Shown here in pieces: positions 23,946 to 31,224 of a DNA stretch of 32,249 nt; the stretch's first letter is position 1, and each line of letters begins with the position of its first letter. Source of the DNA: a virus. A model generated the notes under the pieces. It made no database searches and was not told where the DNA came from. It saw nothing but the letters and a program-made list of their open reading frames with translations. Made by a program: the position numbers and the translations under genes. The stretch covers positions 1 through 32,249 of the IMG/VR virus record IMGVR_UViG_3300042691_014154; one strand, written 5' to 3'.

Positions 23946-26501
23946 ATGTATCAAAATATATTCTACGAAAGGCAAAGAAACTTAATTCACTTATGGGATG
24001 ATGAAAAGGGTTACTTTACCTTACCATACAGAAAGTATGCTTACAAAAAGGATCCAATGGGACAACATCGTTCAATGAACGGTGACCGATTGACGAGGAT
24101 TAGTAAATGGGAAAAGGAAGAAAGTGAAGACCTATTTGAAAGTGATGTACCGGAAACGACTAGAGTATTGGTTGATATGTATGATTCTGATTTACCTTCA
24201 AAGGGACATAGAGTGATGACCTTTGATATAGAGGTAGAAATGATATCAGGTCTACCAAACACAAAAGAAGCACAAAATGAAATAACAGCAATCGCTGCAC
24301 ATGATGGAGCAACTAAGGTTTTTGATGTGTTTGTTTTAGATAAACAAAAAAAAGTTAAAAACAATGCAACAAATTTTAATAAAGATGGGAGAGAGGTTAT
24401 TGTTCACATTTACGATAACGAGAAAAATCTCTTACTTGCTTTCCTTAATTATTACGAGGAAGTTAATCCAACTATTCTCACAGGATGGAATATAGATTTT
24501 TTTGATATACCATATCTTTACAATCGTATTAAAAATATATGTGGAGAAGGTCATGCTAAAAGAATTTCACCAATAGGACAAACATTCTGGTCTCCATATA
24601 GAGAGAAATGGAGTTTCGGTGGTGTATCTATTTTAGATTACATAAATCTTTATAAAAATTACAACTATGGTTTAGAAAGCAGTTACACACTAAATCATAT
24701 TGCAACTAAAGAATTAGGTAGAGGTAAAGTTGAATACGAAGGTAGTTTAGATGACCTCTTTGAAACAGATTTAGAAAAATTTATTGAGTATAATATTGTG
24801 GATGTGGACTTGGTTGTAGCAATGGATAATAAATTACAATTTATTGATTTATGTAGAGCAATATGTCACGCCGGATTTGTACCATATGAAGATTATATTT
24901 ACTCTTCAAAATATTTGGAAGGAGCGTGTTTAGCTTATTTAAAAACTAAAAACTTAGTATCTCCAAACAAACCAAAAGATAGAAAGGAAAGAATGCAGGC
25001 TCTTAGAGATAACAACGAAGAGAAATTTATCGGAGCATATGTAAAAGAACCTATCGTTGGTAAGTATGATTGGATTTATGACTTGGACTTAACATCTCTA
25101 TATCCATCAATCATTATGACTCTTAACATCAGTCCTGAAACAAAGATTGGTAAAGTACAAAATTGGGATCCTGAGCAATGGATAAAAGGTGAACATAGAA
25201 ACTATAAAGTTCTTGGAAAGGATGGTGATGAATACGAGTACACCAAAGAGGAACTAGCAGAGGTGATAAAAGATAGTAATTTAGGTATAGCTGCAAACGG
25301 AGTTCTTTATAATCAGGATAAACCAGGTCTTATTGCGGATATCCTTAACACATGGTTTCAACAAAGAGTTGAGTTCCGAAAGCTAGAAAAGAAGTATGGT
25401 GAAGCAGGTGATACTGAGAAATATGAGTTTTATGCGAAAAGACAATTAGTTCAAAAAATTCTATTGAACTCAATGTATGGTGTATTAGGATTACCTGCAT
25501 TTCGTTTTTATGATATTGATAATGCGGAAGCAGTTACCATTACAGGTCAAACGGTAATTAAGAAAACCGCTGAAATGGCTAATATCAAATATTGGAAAGA
25601 GTTAGGAACAAAAGAAGATTACAATGTTTATATTGATACTGACTCAATTTACATGATGGCAGAACCTTTGGTAAAACACCGATACCCAGAATATAAGGAG
25701 TTTGATGAAAAGAGAATGGCACAAGAAGTAAATATTATAGCAGAAGAAACTCAAACATTCCTTAATAAATTTTATGACCTGTTGGCTGAAAGATTCTTTT
25801 GTATTCCAAAAGAGAAACATAGATTTGAAATTAAGAAAGAATATATCAGTAAAGCAGGATTTTGGGTAGCAAAGAAGAGATACGCACAATGGATGATTTT
25901 GAAGAATGGTATTCCTTGTGATAAATTGGATGTGAAAGGGTTGGATGTAGTTCGTTCATCATTTCCAAAAGCATTTCAGAAGTTTATGTCTACAATGTTG
26001 AAAGATATCCTAATGGGTAAAAACAATGAGTACATTGATGATACATTATTAAAATTCAAAAAAAGTTTACCTGAGCTTCCTGTTAATGCAATAGCAAAGG
26101 GTGGAGCGATTAAAGAGTTGAGTAAATATGATAATGGAAGATGGGAAAAGGGTAAACCTGTTGCGGAATTTGAAAAGGGAACACCTGCACACGTTAAAGC
26201 TGGAATAGCATATAATAGATTATTAAAGTTCTTCAATTGTCCGTATAAACATGAACCAATTAGAGATGGTGATAAAGTAAAGTGGGTATATTTAAGACAA
26301 AATCCATTAGGATTGGAAGGATTAGCATTTAAAGATTACAATGACCCAAAAGAAGTTATGGAGTTCATTGAAACATATATTGATAGAGATGAGATATATA
26401 AATCCGAATTGGAAAATAAATTAGATGATTTCTATACCGCTCTTAAATGGGAAAAAGCATCAGAAGGTGCACAAACAGCAAAGAAATTCTTTGCATTTTA
26501 A
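23946..26501 (+). CDS. 43: Family B replicative DNA polymerase (T4 gp43-like)
   Basis: This 851-residue polymerase has the 3'-5' exonuclease motifs TFDIEVE (D94, E96), GWNIDFFDIPY (180-190) and YNIVDVD (Y282, D286). Polymerase motifs are DLTSLYPSI (381-389), KILLNSMYGVLG (504-515) and IDTDSIY (563-569), with both catalytic aspartates kept. It is close in length to T4 gp43 (898). The C-terminus ends AKKFFAF, similar to the hydrophobic C-terminal peptide by which gp43 binds its clamp. It replicates the genome with the clamp at 21647 and the loader at 27031-28682. A dUTPase follows in a separate unit preceded by a promoter-like element that overlaps the polymerase stop. Confidence 0.95.
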   Translation: MYQNIFYERQRNLIHLWDDEKGYFTLPYRKYAYKKDPMGQHRSMNGDRLTRISKWEKEESEDLFESDVPETTRVLVDMYDSDLPSKGHRVMTFDIEVEMISGLPNTKEAQNEITAIAAHDGATKVFDVFVLDKQKKVKNNATNFNKDGREVIVHIYDNEKNLLLAFLNYYEEVNPTILTGWNIDFFDIPYLYNRIKNICGEGHAKRISPIGQTFWSPYREKWSFGGVSILDYINLYKNYNYGLESSYTLNHIATKELGRGKVEYEGSLDDLFETDLEKFIEYNIVDVDLVVAMDNKLQFIDLCRAICHAGFVPYEDYIYSSKYLEGACLAYLKTKNLVSPNKPKDRKERMQALRDNNEEKFIGAYVKEPIVGKYDWIYDLDLTSLYPSIIMTLNISPETKIGKVQNWDPEQWIKGEHRNYKVLGKDGDEYEYTKEELAEVIKDSNLGIAANGVLYNQDKPGLIADILNTWFQQRVEFRKLEKKYGEAGDTEKYEFYAKRQLVQKILLNSMYGVLGLPAFRFYDIDNAEAVTITGQTVIKKTAEMANIKYWKELGTKEDYNVYIDTDSIYMMAEPLVKHRYPEYKEFDEKRMAQEVNIIAEETQTFLNKFYDLLAERFFCIPKEKHRFEIKKEYISKAGFWVAKKRYAQWMILKNGIPCDKLDVKGLDVVRSSFPKAFQKFMSTMLKDILMGKNNEYIDDTLLKFKKSLPELPVNAIAKGGAIKELSKYDNGRWEKGKPVAEFEKGTPAHVKAGIAYNRLLKFFNCPYKHEPIRDGDKVKWVYLRQNPLGLEGLAFKDYNDPKEVMEFIETYIDRDEIYKSELENKLDDFYTALKWEKASEGAQTAKKFFAF

Positions 26502-26519
26502 AAAATTATTTGTATATTG
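26490..26519 (+). promoter_or_regulatory. Promoter-like element, copy G
   Basis: TTTG at 26490-26493 (first base inside the polymerase C-terminal codons) and TATATTG at 26513-26519 have the standard spacing, 14 nt before ATG 26534. It probably gives extra expression of dUTPase and the clamp-loader genes. Confidence 0.5.
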
Positions 26520-26533
26520 ATTAAAATAAATTT

Positions 26534-27019
26534 ATGGCAGATTATAAACAATTAGAATTATTTCCAAAAGAAGAACTAAAATCTACTTTTGATATTAAAG
26601 TAAAAATAAAGAAATTAAAAGAAAACGCAGTAATTCCAACATATGCAAAAGTTGGTGATGCAGGAATGGATTTGATAGCAACATCAATTACATCAGATAC
26701 ACCTGAAGAAATAACTTATGGTTTGGGTATAGCATTAGAAATACCTGAAGGATTTGTAGGATTGGTATTTCCTCGCTCATCAATCAGAAAGACTGGCTTA
26801 CAATTGAGTAATTCGGTAGGTGTAATTGATAGTGGATATAGAGGAGAACTACAAGCTACATTTAATAAGATATTTGGTGTGACATCTAGGAAATATGAAG
26901 TAGGAGATAGAGTTTGTCAAATAATGATTATACCATATCCACAAATTGAATTTGAAGAAGTAAATGAATTATCTAACACAGAAAGAGGCGAAGGTGGGTT
27001 CGGTTCAACTGGAAAATAA
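26534..27019 (+). CDS. dut: dUTPase (dUTP diphosphatase)
   Basis: This 161-residue protein has all five motifs of trimeric dUTPases: GDAGMDLIA (41-49), PRSSIRKTG (80-88), GVIDSGYRGEL (96-106), GDRVCQIMI (124-132) and RGEGGFGSTGK (151-161). It hydrolyses dUTP to dUMP, which prevents uracil incorporation and feeds dTMP synthesis. The first 20 residues are an extra segment with QLELF (6-10), which matches the bacterial beta-clamp-binding consensus QLxLF. That may be a coincidence or may tether the enzyme to a clamp. It is separated from the clamp-loader gene by 11 nt. Confidence 0.95.
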   Translation: MADYKQLELFPKEELKSTFDIKVKIKKLKENAVIPTYAKVGDAGMDLIATSITSDTPEEITYGLGIALEIPEGFVGLVFPRSSIRKTGLQLSNSVGVIDSGYRGELQATFNKIFGVTSRKYEVGDRVCQIMIIPYPQIEFEEVNELSNTERGEGGFGSTGK

Positions 27020-27030
27020 AAAAATATAAT

Positions 27031-27978
27031 ATGAGTTTTTTCGCAAATGATGTAGCTAAAAGAGAACACACTTTATGGGTAGAAAAGTATCGCCCACAAA
27101 CACTTTCCGAATATGTAGGAAATGAAGTAGTAAAGGAAACCATCCAACAATATTTAGATAATAATGATATTCCACACTTGCTTCTTTATGGAAAAGCAGG
27201 TACTGGTAAAACCACACTTGCAAAACTTATTGTAAATACAATTAAGTGTGATAGTATGATTATCAATGCATCGGATGAAAATAATGTAGATACCGTGCGA
27301 ACAAAGGTTAAAAACTTTGCATCATCTATGGGATTTGCAGGATTTAAAATTATTATTTTAGATGAGTTTGATTATATGACACCAGGAGCACAGGCAATCC
27401 TTCGTAACTTAATGGAAACATTCAGTAAACATTGTAGATTTATTCTTACCTGCAACTATCATGAAAAAATTATTGACCCAATTAAAAGTAGATGTCAATC
27501 ATTTGCTATTACACCTCCGACTAAAAAGGATGTAGCAGTTCAGGTGGCAAGAATATTAGATACTGAAAAGATTAAGTATGAACCAAAAAATATGGCGGAT
27601 ATTATTAATTCATATTATCCAGATATTAGAAGAATACTTAATACTTGTCAACTACAATCTGCAAAAGGTGAATTAAAAGTAGATCACCAAATTATGGTGG
27701 AATCAAACTTTCAAACTAAATTAATTGATTTGTTGAAATCAAATGATGATAAGCGTAATCTATTTATGAAAATAAGACAAGCGGTAGCAGATAATAAATT
27801 GAATGATTATTCAGAAATGTATTCAATGCTTTACGATAAAGTTGATGATTATGCAGCAGGAAATACTGCTAATGTAATAGTTACAATAGCCGAAGGATTA
27901 TCAAAAGACGCATTGGTAGTAGATAAAGAAATAGTATTTACTTCAACAATTATACAAATATTAAACATTATAAAATAA
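27031..27978 (+). CDS. 44: Clamp loader large subunit, AAA+ ATPase (T4 gp44-like)
   Basis: The 315-residue product is an RFC-type AAA+ protein. WVEKYRPQTLSEYVG is the typical N-terminal box, Walker A is GKAGTGKT (54-61), Walker B is IIILDEFD (107-114), and SRC (153-155) is the arginine-finger motif. A C-terminal helical collar follows. It loads the sliding clamp at primer ends using ATP. Only one large-subunit gene is present, as in T4, where four copies of gp44 join one gp62. The gp62-like gene lies at 28230, separated by a small zinc-ribbon gene. It starts 11 nt after the dUTPase gene. Confidence 0.93.
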   Translation: MSFFANDVAKREHTLWVEKYRPQTLSEYVGNEVVKETIQQYLDNNDIPHLLLYGKAGTGKTTLAKLIVNTIKCDSMIINASDENNVDTVRTKVKNFASSMGFAGFKIIILDEFDYMTPGAQAILRNLMETFSKHCRFILTCNYHEKIIDPIKSRCQSFAITPPTKKDVAVQVARILDTEKIKYEPKNMADIINSYYPDIRRILNTCQLQSAKGELKVDHQIMVESNFQTKLIDLLKSNDDKRNLFMKIRQAVADNKLNDYSEMYSMLYDKVDDYAAGNTANVIVTIAEGLSKDALVVDKEIVFTSTIIQILNIIK

Positions 27979-27984
27979 AAAAAT

Positions 27985-28230
27985 ATGGAACAGCAAATGG
28001 GACCTCAATTACCACCAAATTTCAATTTAAATGATGCAAGAGACATGGAATGTGATTGCGGTGGAAAAGTATTTATGCCAGGATATAGATTTAAAAAAAT
28101 ATCTAGATTACTAACGGGCGCGGCGAAAGATTCGGTTATGCCAATTGAATTGTATCTATGTGCAAAATGTGGAAAACCTCTAAATGAATTATTACCACAA
28201 GAATTACAAGAAACAAAAATTATTGAATAA
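27985..28230 (+). CDS. Small zinc-ribbon-like protein between clamp-loader genes
   Basis: The 81-residue product has MECDCGGKVFMPGYRFKKIS at its centre and LCAKCGKPLNELLPQE later. The pairs C-x-C (residues about 23-25) and C-x2-C (about 58-61) look like a zinc ribbon. The N-terminus is Gln/Pro/Asn-rich. Its stop overlaps the gp62-like start by one base (TAATG), and it lies 6 nt after gp44, so it belongs to the clamp-loader operon. I recall similar small zinc proteins in cyanophage-type genomes, but the function is unknown. It may serve in transcription or loader assembly. Confidence 0.6.
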   Translation: MEQQMGPQLPPNFNLNDARDMECDCGGKVFMPGYRFKKISRLLTGAAKDSVMPIELYLCAKCGKPLNELLPQELQETKIIE

Positions 28231-28682
28231 TGGCCGCTAAAAAGTTATTTGATCATATTTCGGCAATAACAACTGAACAAGACCCTAAATACTTTGATAA
28301 ACTTACAGAAGAAGATTTAAAATCTTGGAGTAATTTTATGATTAATCGGTTTCTTTCAATGAAACCTGAGTGGGTTGAGTTGATTGCAACATTACTTCCT
28401 TTGACACAAACTTTACAACCAAAGGAAATGTATAAGTTATATATCAGTGTCATTCCAAAAGGAAAATACTATTTAAAATATATTAAAGGAAAATCAGAAG
28501 ATAAATACGAATCTTTTTTAGTTGAATTAATTAAAAAAGAATACGATTGTTCGGAACTTCAGGCAAATGATTATATAGAAATTCTTTATTCAACCAGAGA
28601 AGGTAGAGAATATATTAAATATGTTTGTGAAAAATATGCAGTAGATAAAAAACAAATAACTAAATTAAAACTTAAGATATAA
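28230..28682 (+). CDS. 62: Clamp loader small subunit (T4 gp62-like)
   Basis: This 150-residue protein is helical and lies just after the gp44-like gene. SNFMINRFLSMKPEWVELI (34-52), YISVIPKGKYYLKYIKG (70-86) and IKKEYDCSELQANDYIEILY (101-120) match, in order, gp62 segments of the type MAAVPRGKRYGKWAKL and LAKRYQVNTNDAINYKSIL. T4 gp62 is somewhat longer (about 187). It acts with gp44 in the 4:1 clamp loader. The assignment is by pattern recall and by its position, so the probability is good but not certain. It is coupled to the zinc-ribbon gene by a TAATG overlap. Confidence 0.7.
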   Translation: MAAKKLFDHISAITTEQDPKYFDKLTEEDLKSWSNFMINRFLSMKPEWVELIATLLPLTQTLQPKEMYKLYISVIPKGKYYLKYIKGKSEDKYESFLVELIKKEYDCSELQANDYIEILYSTREGREYIKYVCEKYAVDKKQITKLKLKI

Positions 28683-28683
28683 T

Positions 28684-28713
28684 TTGGTAAATCCAAATAA
28701 TTTAGTTATATTA
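28684..28713 (+). promoter_or_regulatory. Promoter-like element, copy E (leaderless layout)
   Basis: TTGG at 28684-28687 and TATATTA at 28707-28713 have the standard spacing. The ATG at 28719 is only 5 nt after the element. An inverted repeat, ATTTGG-N5-CCAAAT, overlaps the upstream box, so a repressor or activator might bind there. Confidence 0.6.
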
Positions 28714-28718
28714 CATCT

Positions 28719-29585
28719 ATGGCAAGAGTATCATTTTCACAATATAGTATGTGGCATACGTGTCCACAACAATACAAATTAAGTTATATAGACGGGTTAT
28801 CCGAGTCGAGTTCAAACATCCATAGTATCTTTGGGACTGCTATGCATGAAACTTTACAAAACTATTTAGAAAAGTGTTTAAGAATATCTAAGTCACAAGC
28901 TGACAAAATGATTGACTTAAAAGTTTATCTAAAAGAAAGAATGAGAGATGCGTACCTTAAAGAAAGTGGTGGTGAAATCGGAAACACTACAATTTGCACC
29001 AAAGAAGAAATGGTAGAGTTTTTAGAAGATGGAAATGTTCTTTTGGACTGGTTTCAAAAATCAAAAAACTTCAACAAATTCTTTTCGTTAAAACACGATG
29101 AATTGGTAGCAATTGAACAACCCATAAACACAAAGATTTCGGAAAACGTAAACTTTATGGGGTTTATTGATTTAATCATTAGAGATACATTCACAGGCAA
29201 ATATAAGATTATTGATTTTAAAACTTCAACTAGAGGATGGAGCAAATATCAAAAATCTGATCCGGTTAAAAACGCACAAATACTTTTATATAAAAAGTTT
29301 TATGCAGAATTAATTGGTATATCAGAAGATATGATTGATGTTGAGTTTATAATCTTAAAAAGAAAAGTAGAAGTACGAGAAGATATCCCAACACACCGAA
29401 TGAGCAGACATGTACCTGCTAATGGTAAACCTTCTGTGAATAAAGCTTGGAAAGGATTTACTGAATTTGTTGATAGTGTTTTTGATAAAGAAGGGAACTA
29501 TAAAACAGAAATTGAATATATAAAGAAACCTTCAAAACTATGTGGATGGTGTGAATTTTATGGTAAATACTGTGATGGAAAATAA
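28719..29585 (+). CDS. PD-(D/E)xK exonuclease, RecB/Cas4-like with likely Fe-S cysteines
   Basis: This 288-residue protein starts with SFSQYSMWHTCPQQYKLSYI, the typical opening of the PDDEXK_1 (RecB/AddB) family, then FGTAMHETLQNYL with His43. The catalytic core is MGFIDLIIRD (D151), IIDFKTST (D166, K168) and NAQILLYKKFY, the Gln motif. Four cysteines fit a Fe-S cluster: C15 at the start and C275, C278 and C285 near the end, as in AddB and Cas4. It likely degrades or resects DNA, either for recombination or for host DNA breakdown. The gene stands alone behind its own promoter-like element. No CRISPR array or Cas gene is nearby. Confidence 0.88.
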   Translation: MARVSFSQYSMWHTCPQQYKLSYIDGLSESSSNIHSIFGTAMHETLQNYLEKCLRISKSQADKMIDLKVYLKERMRDAYLKESGGEIGNTTICTKEEMVEFLEDGNVLLDWFQKSKNFNKFFSLKHDELVAIEQPINTKISENVNFMGFIDLIIRDTFTGKYKIIDFKTSTRGWSKYQKSDPVKNAQILLYKKFYAELIGISEDMIDVEFIILKRKVEVREDIPTHRMSRHVPANGKPSVNKAWKGFTEFVDSVFDKEGNYKTEIEYIKKPSKLCGWCEFYGKYCDGK

Positions 29586-29586
29586 A

Positions 29587-29616
29587 TTTGTACCATATAT
29601 ATGTATATATAAATAT
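29587..29616 (+). promoter_or_regulatory. Promoter-like element, copy H
   Basis: TTTG at 29587-29590 and TAAATAT at 29610-29616 have the standard spacing, 9 nt before ATG 29626. TATAAATA at 29608-29615 is also a perfect match to the T4 late promoter core, so this could be a late or dual promoter. In such AT-rich DNA the late-type match could be chance. Confidence 0.45.
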
Positions 29617-29625
29617 AGACGAATT

Positions 29626-29823
29626 ATGGCAAATTTAAAATTAACAACGGTTAAAGTTATTCAAAAGTTATATGATGAAGATTTTAAAATTTCATCTTTA
29701 CAAGGTGGAATAAATTTTCAAAAATTAGTTAATAGAACTTTGGATCTTTACACAAAAAATGAAAAATTTAGAAAACAATTAAACGAATACACAGTACTTC
29801 AAGTAAGTGGTTCACAATTTTAA
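29626..29823 (+). CDS. Small conserved phage protein, possible ribbon-helix-helix
   Basis: This protein has 65 residues from ATG 29626. A longer in-frame start at 29542 lies inside the nuclease gene and upstream of the promoter-like element, so it is rejected. The pattern LKLTTVKVIQKLYDEDFKIS, then NFQKLVNRTLDLYTKNEKFR, shows a short beta-prone start followed by two helices, reminiscent of ribbon-helix-helix DNA-binding proteins. It has no cysteines. It ends with LQVSGSQF. It precedes the two glycosyltransferase genes by 17 nt and may be co-transcribed with them. A transcriptional regulator is plausible but unproven. Confidence 0.55.
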   Translation: MANLKLTTVKVIQKLYDEDFKISSLQGGINFQKLVNRTLDLYTKNEKFRKQLNEYTVLQVSGSQF

Positions 29824-29840
29824 TAAAACAATAATAAGTT

Positions 29841-31223
29841 ATGGCAAAAAAGAAGATTCTGTTACTTTCGGATGATCTTAGGATGGCTAGCGGTATTGCT
29901 AACGTTTCTAAGCAGTTGGTTTTAGGAACTGTTCACAAATACGATTGGGTACAATTGGGTGCGGCTATTAAGCATCCTGAAACAGGAAAAGTTTTTGATT
30001 TAAACGATGATGTTAGACAAAGAACTGGTGTTGCAGATGCAAACGTAAAAATATATCCCTATGATGGATATGGTAATCCAGATGTAATTCGTCAATTATT
30101 GATGGTTGAAAAACCAGATGCAATTTTACACTTCACAGACCCGAGATATTGGATTTGGTTGTATGATATTGAGCATGAAATTCGCCAATCAGTACCTCTT
30201 TTCTTTTATCACATTTGGGATGATTTGCCAGACCCAAAATATAATAGAGATTACTACGAAAGTTGTGATTGGATTGGATGTATTTCAAAACAAACATATG
30301 GTATTACCAAAAGAGTATATGGTTGGAATAAAGAAAAGCATTGGAATACTGCAAAGGATTGGCAAGTAAGTTATGTACCACATGGTATTAACTCCGAGTT
30401 ATATAAACCTACTGAAGTTCCAGAAGACTTTAAACAAAGTATTTTTGGAGATAAAGAATACGAATTTGTTCTTTATTGGAATAATAGAAATATTCGTAGA
30501 AAACAACCGATTGATGTTATTTTAGCATTTGATAAGTTTGTAGAAGCATTAAGACCAGATGAAAGAGATAAAGTTTGTTTATTAATGCACACAAATCCTG
30601 TTGAAGAACATGGTACTGATTTACATACCACTATTGAACACTGTTGCTCACCGGAAACAAATGTTGTATTTGCATCAAATAGATATTCAGAAGAACAATT
30701 GAATTGGTTATATAATATCGCTGATGTTACAATTAATATAGCATCAAACGAAGGATTTGGATTAGCAACAGCCGAATCGGTTATGGCCGGAACTCCAATT
30801 ATTGTAACCGTAACCGGTGGATTGCAAGATCAATGTGGATTTAGAGAAAAAGGCAATGGTAAATTATTAACCGCAGAAGATTATGTAGAGATTGGTTCTC
30901 TGCATGATAAACATAAAAAGAATACTCACGTTTGGGGTGATTGGGTTAAACCAATTTGGCCAGTTCGTTCAACAACCGGTTCAGTTCCTACTCCTTATAT
31001 TTTTGATGATAGAGTTGATTTTGAAGATGTGACACCTTTAATTATGGATTGGTATAAAACACCAAAAGAAGATAGAGAAGCAGCGGGATTAAAAGGTAGA
31101 AAACACTTTATTGGAGAAGGTAAATTAAGTAGAGAAGCAATGTGTGATTCGTTGATTGAAGGCATGGAAGGTGCATTTGCAAATTGGAAACCAAGAGAAA
31201 AATTTAAATTAATAGAGTTATAG
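29841..31223 (+). CDS. GT-B glycosyltransferase (GT4-like)
   Basis: The 460-residue product is a two-domain GT-B glycosyltransferase. The N-terminus KKKILLLSDDLRMASGIANV is the first strand and glycine loop. Residues about 118-150 contain VPLFFYHIWDDLP and the acceptor-side segment. The donor-binding domain has VLYWNNRNIRRKQP and NEGFGLATAESVMAG, with E304 and E312 forming the EX7E signature of retaining GT4 enzymes, then GTPIIVTVTGG. It transfers a sugar from a nucleotide-sugar donor, to either modified DNA bases or a virion or cell-surface component. A second GT-B gene follows after one base. The acceptor is not evident. Confidence 0.85.
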   Translation: MAKKKILLLSDDLRMASGIANVSKQLVLGTVHKYDWVQLGAAIKHPETGKVFDLNDDVRQRTGVADANVKIYPYDGYGNPDVIRQLLMVEKPDAILHFTDPRYWIWLYDIEHEIRQSVPLFFYHIWDDLPDPKYNRDYYESCDWIGCISKQTYGITKRVYGWNKEKHWNTAKDWQVSYVPHGINSELYKPTEVPEDFKQSIFGDKEYEFVLYWNNRNIRRKQPIDVILAFDKFVEALRPDERDKVCLLMHTNPVEEHGTDLHTTIEHCCSPETNVVFASNRYSEEQLNWLYNIADVTINIASNEGFGLATAESVMAGTPIIVTVTGGLQDQCGFREKGNGKLLTAEDYVEIGSLHDKHKKNTHVWGDWVKPIWPVRSTTGSVPTPYIFDDRVDFEDVTPLIMDWYKTPKEDREAAGLKGRKHFIGEGKLSREAMCDSLIEGMEGAFANWKPREKFKLIEL

Positions 31224-31224
31224 T

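Noticed and set aside
28719-29585. Cas4 of a CRISPR system
   Set aside because: The nuclease is Cas4/RecB-like but no CRISPR repeats or other cas genes are present. A phage recombination or degradation nuclease fits better.
29542-29625. Longer N-terminus for the small protein before the glycosyltransferases
   Set aside because: It overlaps the nuclease gene and the promoter-like element. ATG 29626 is preferred.
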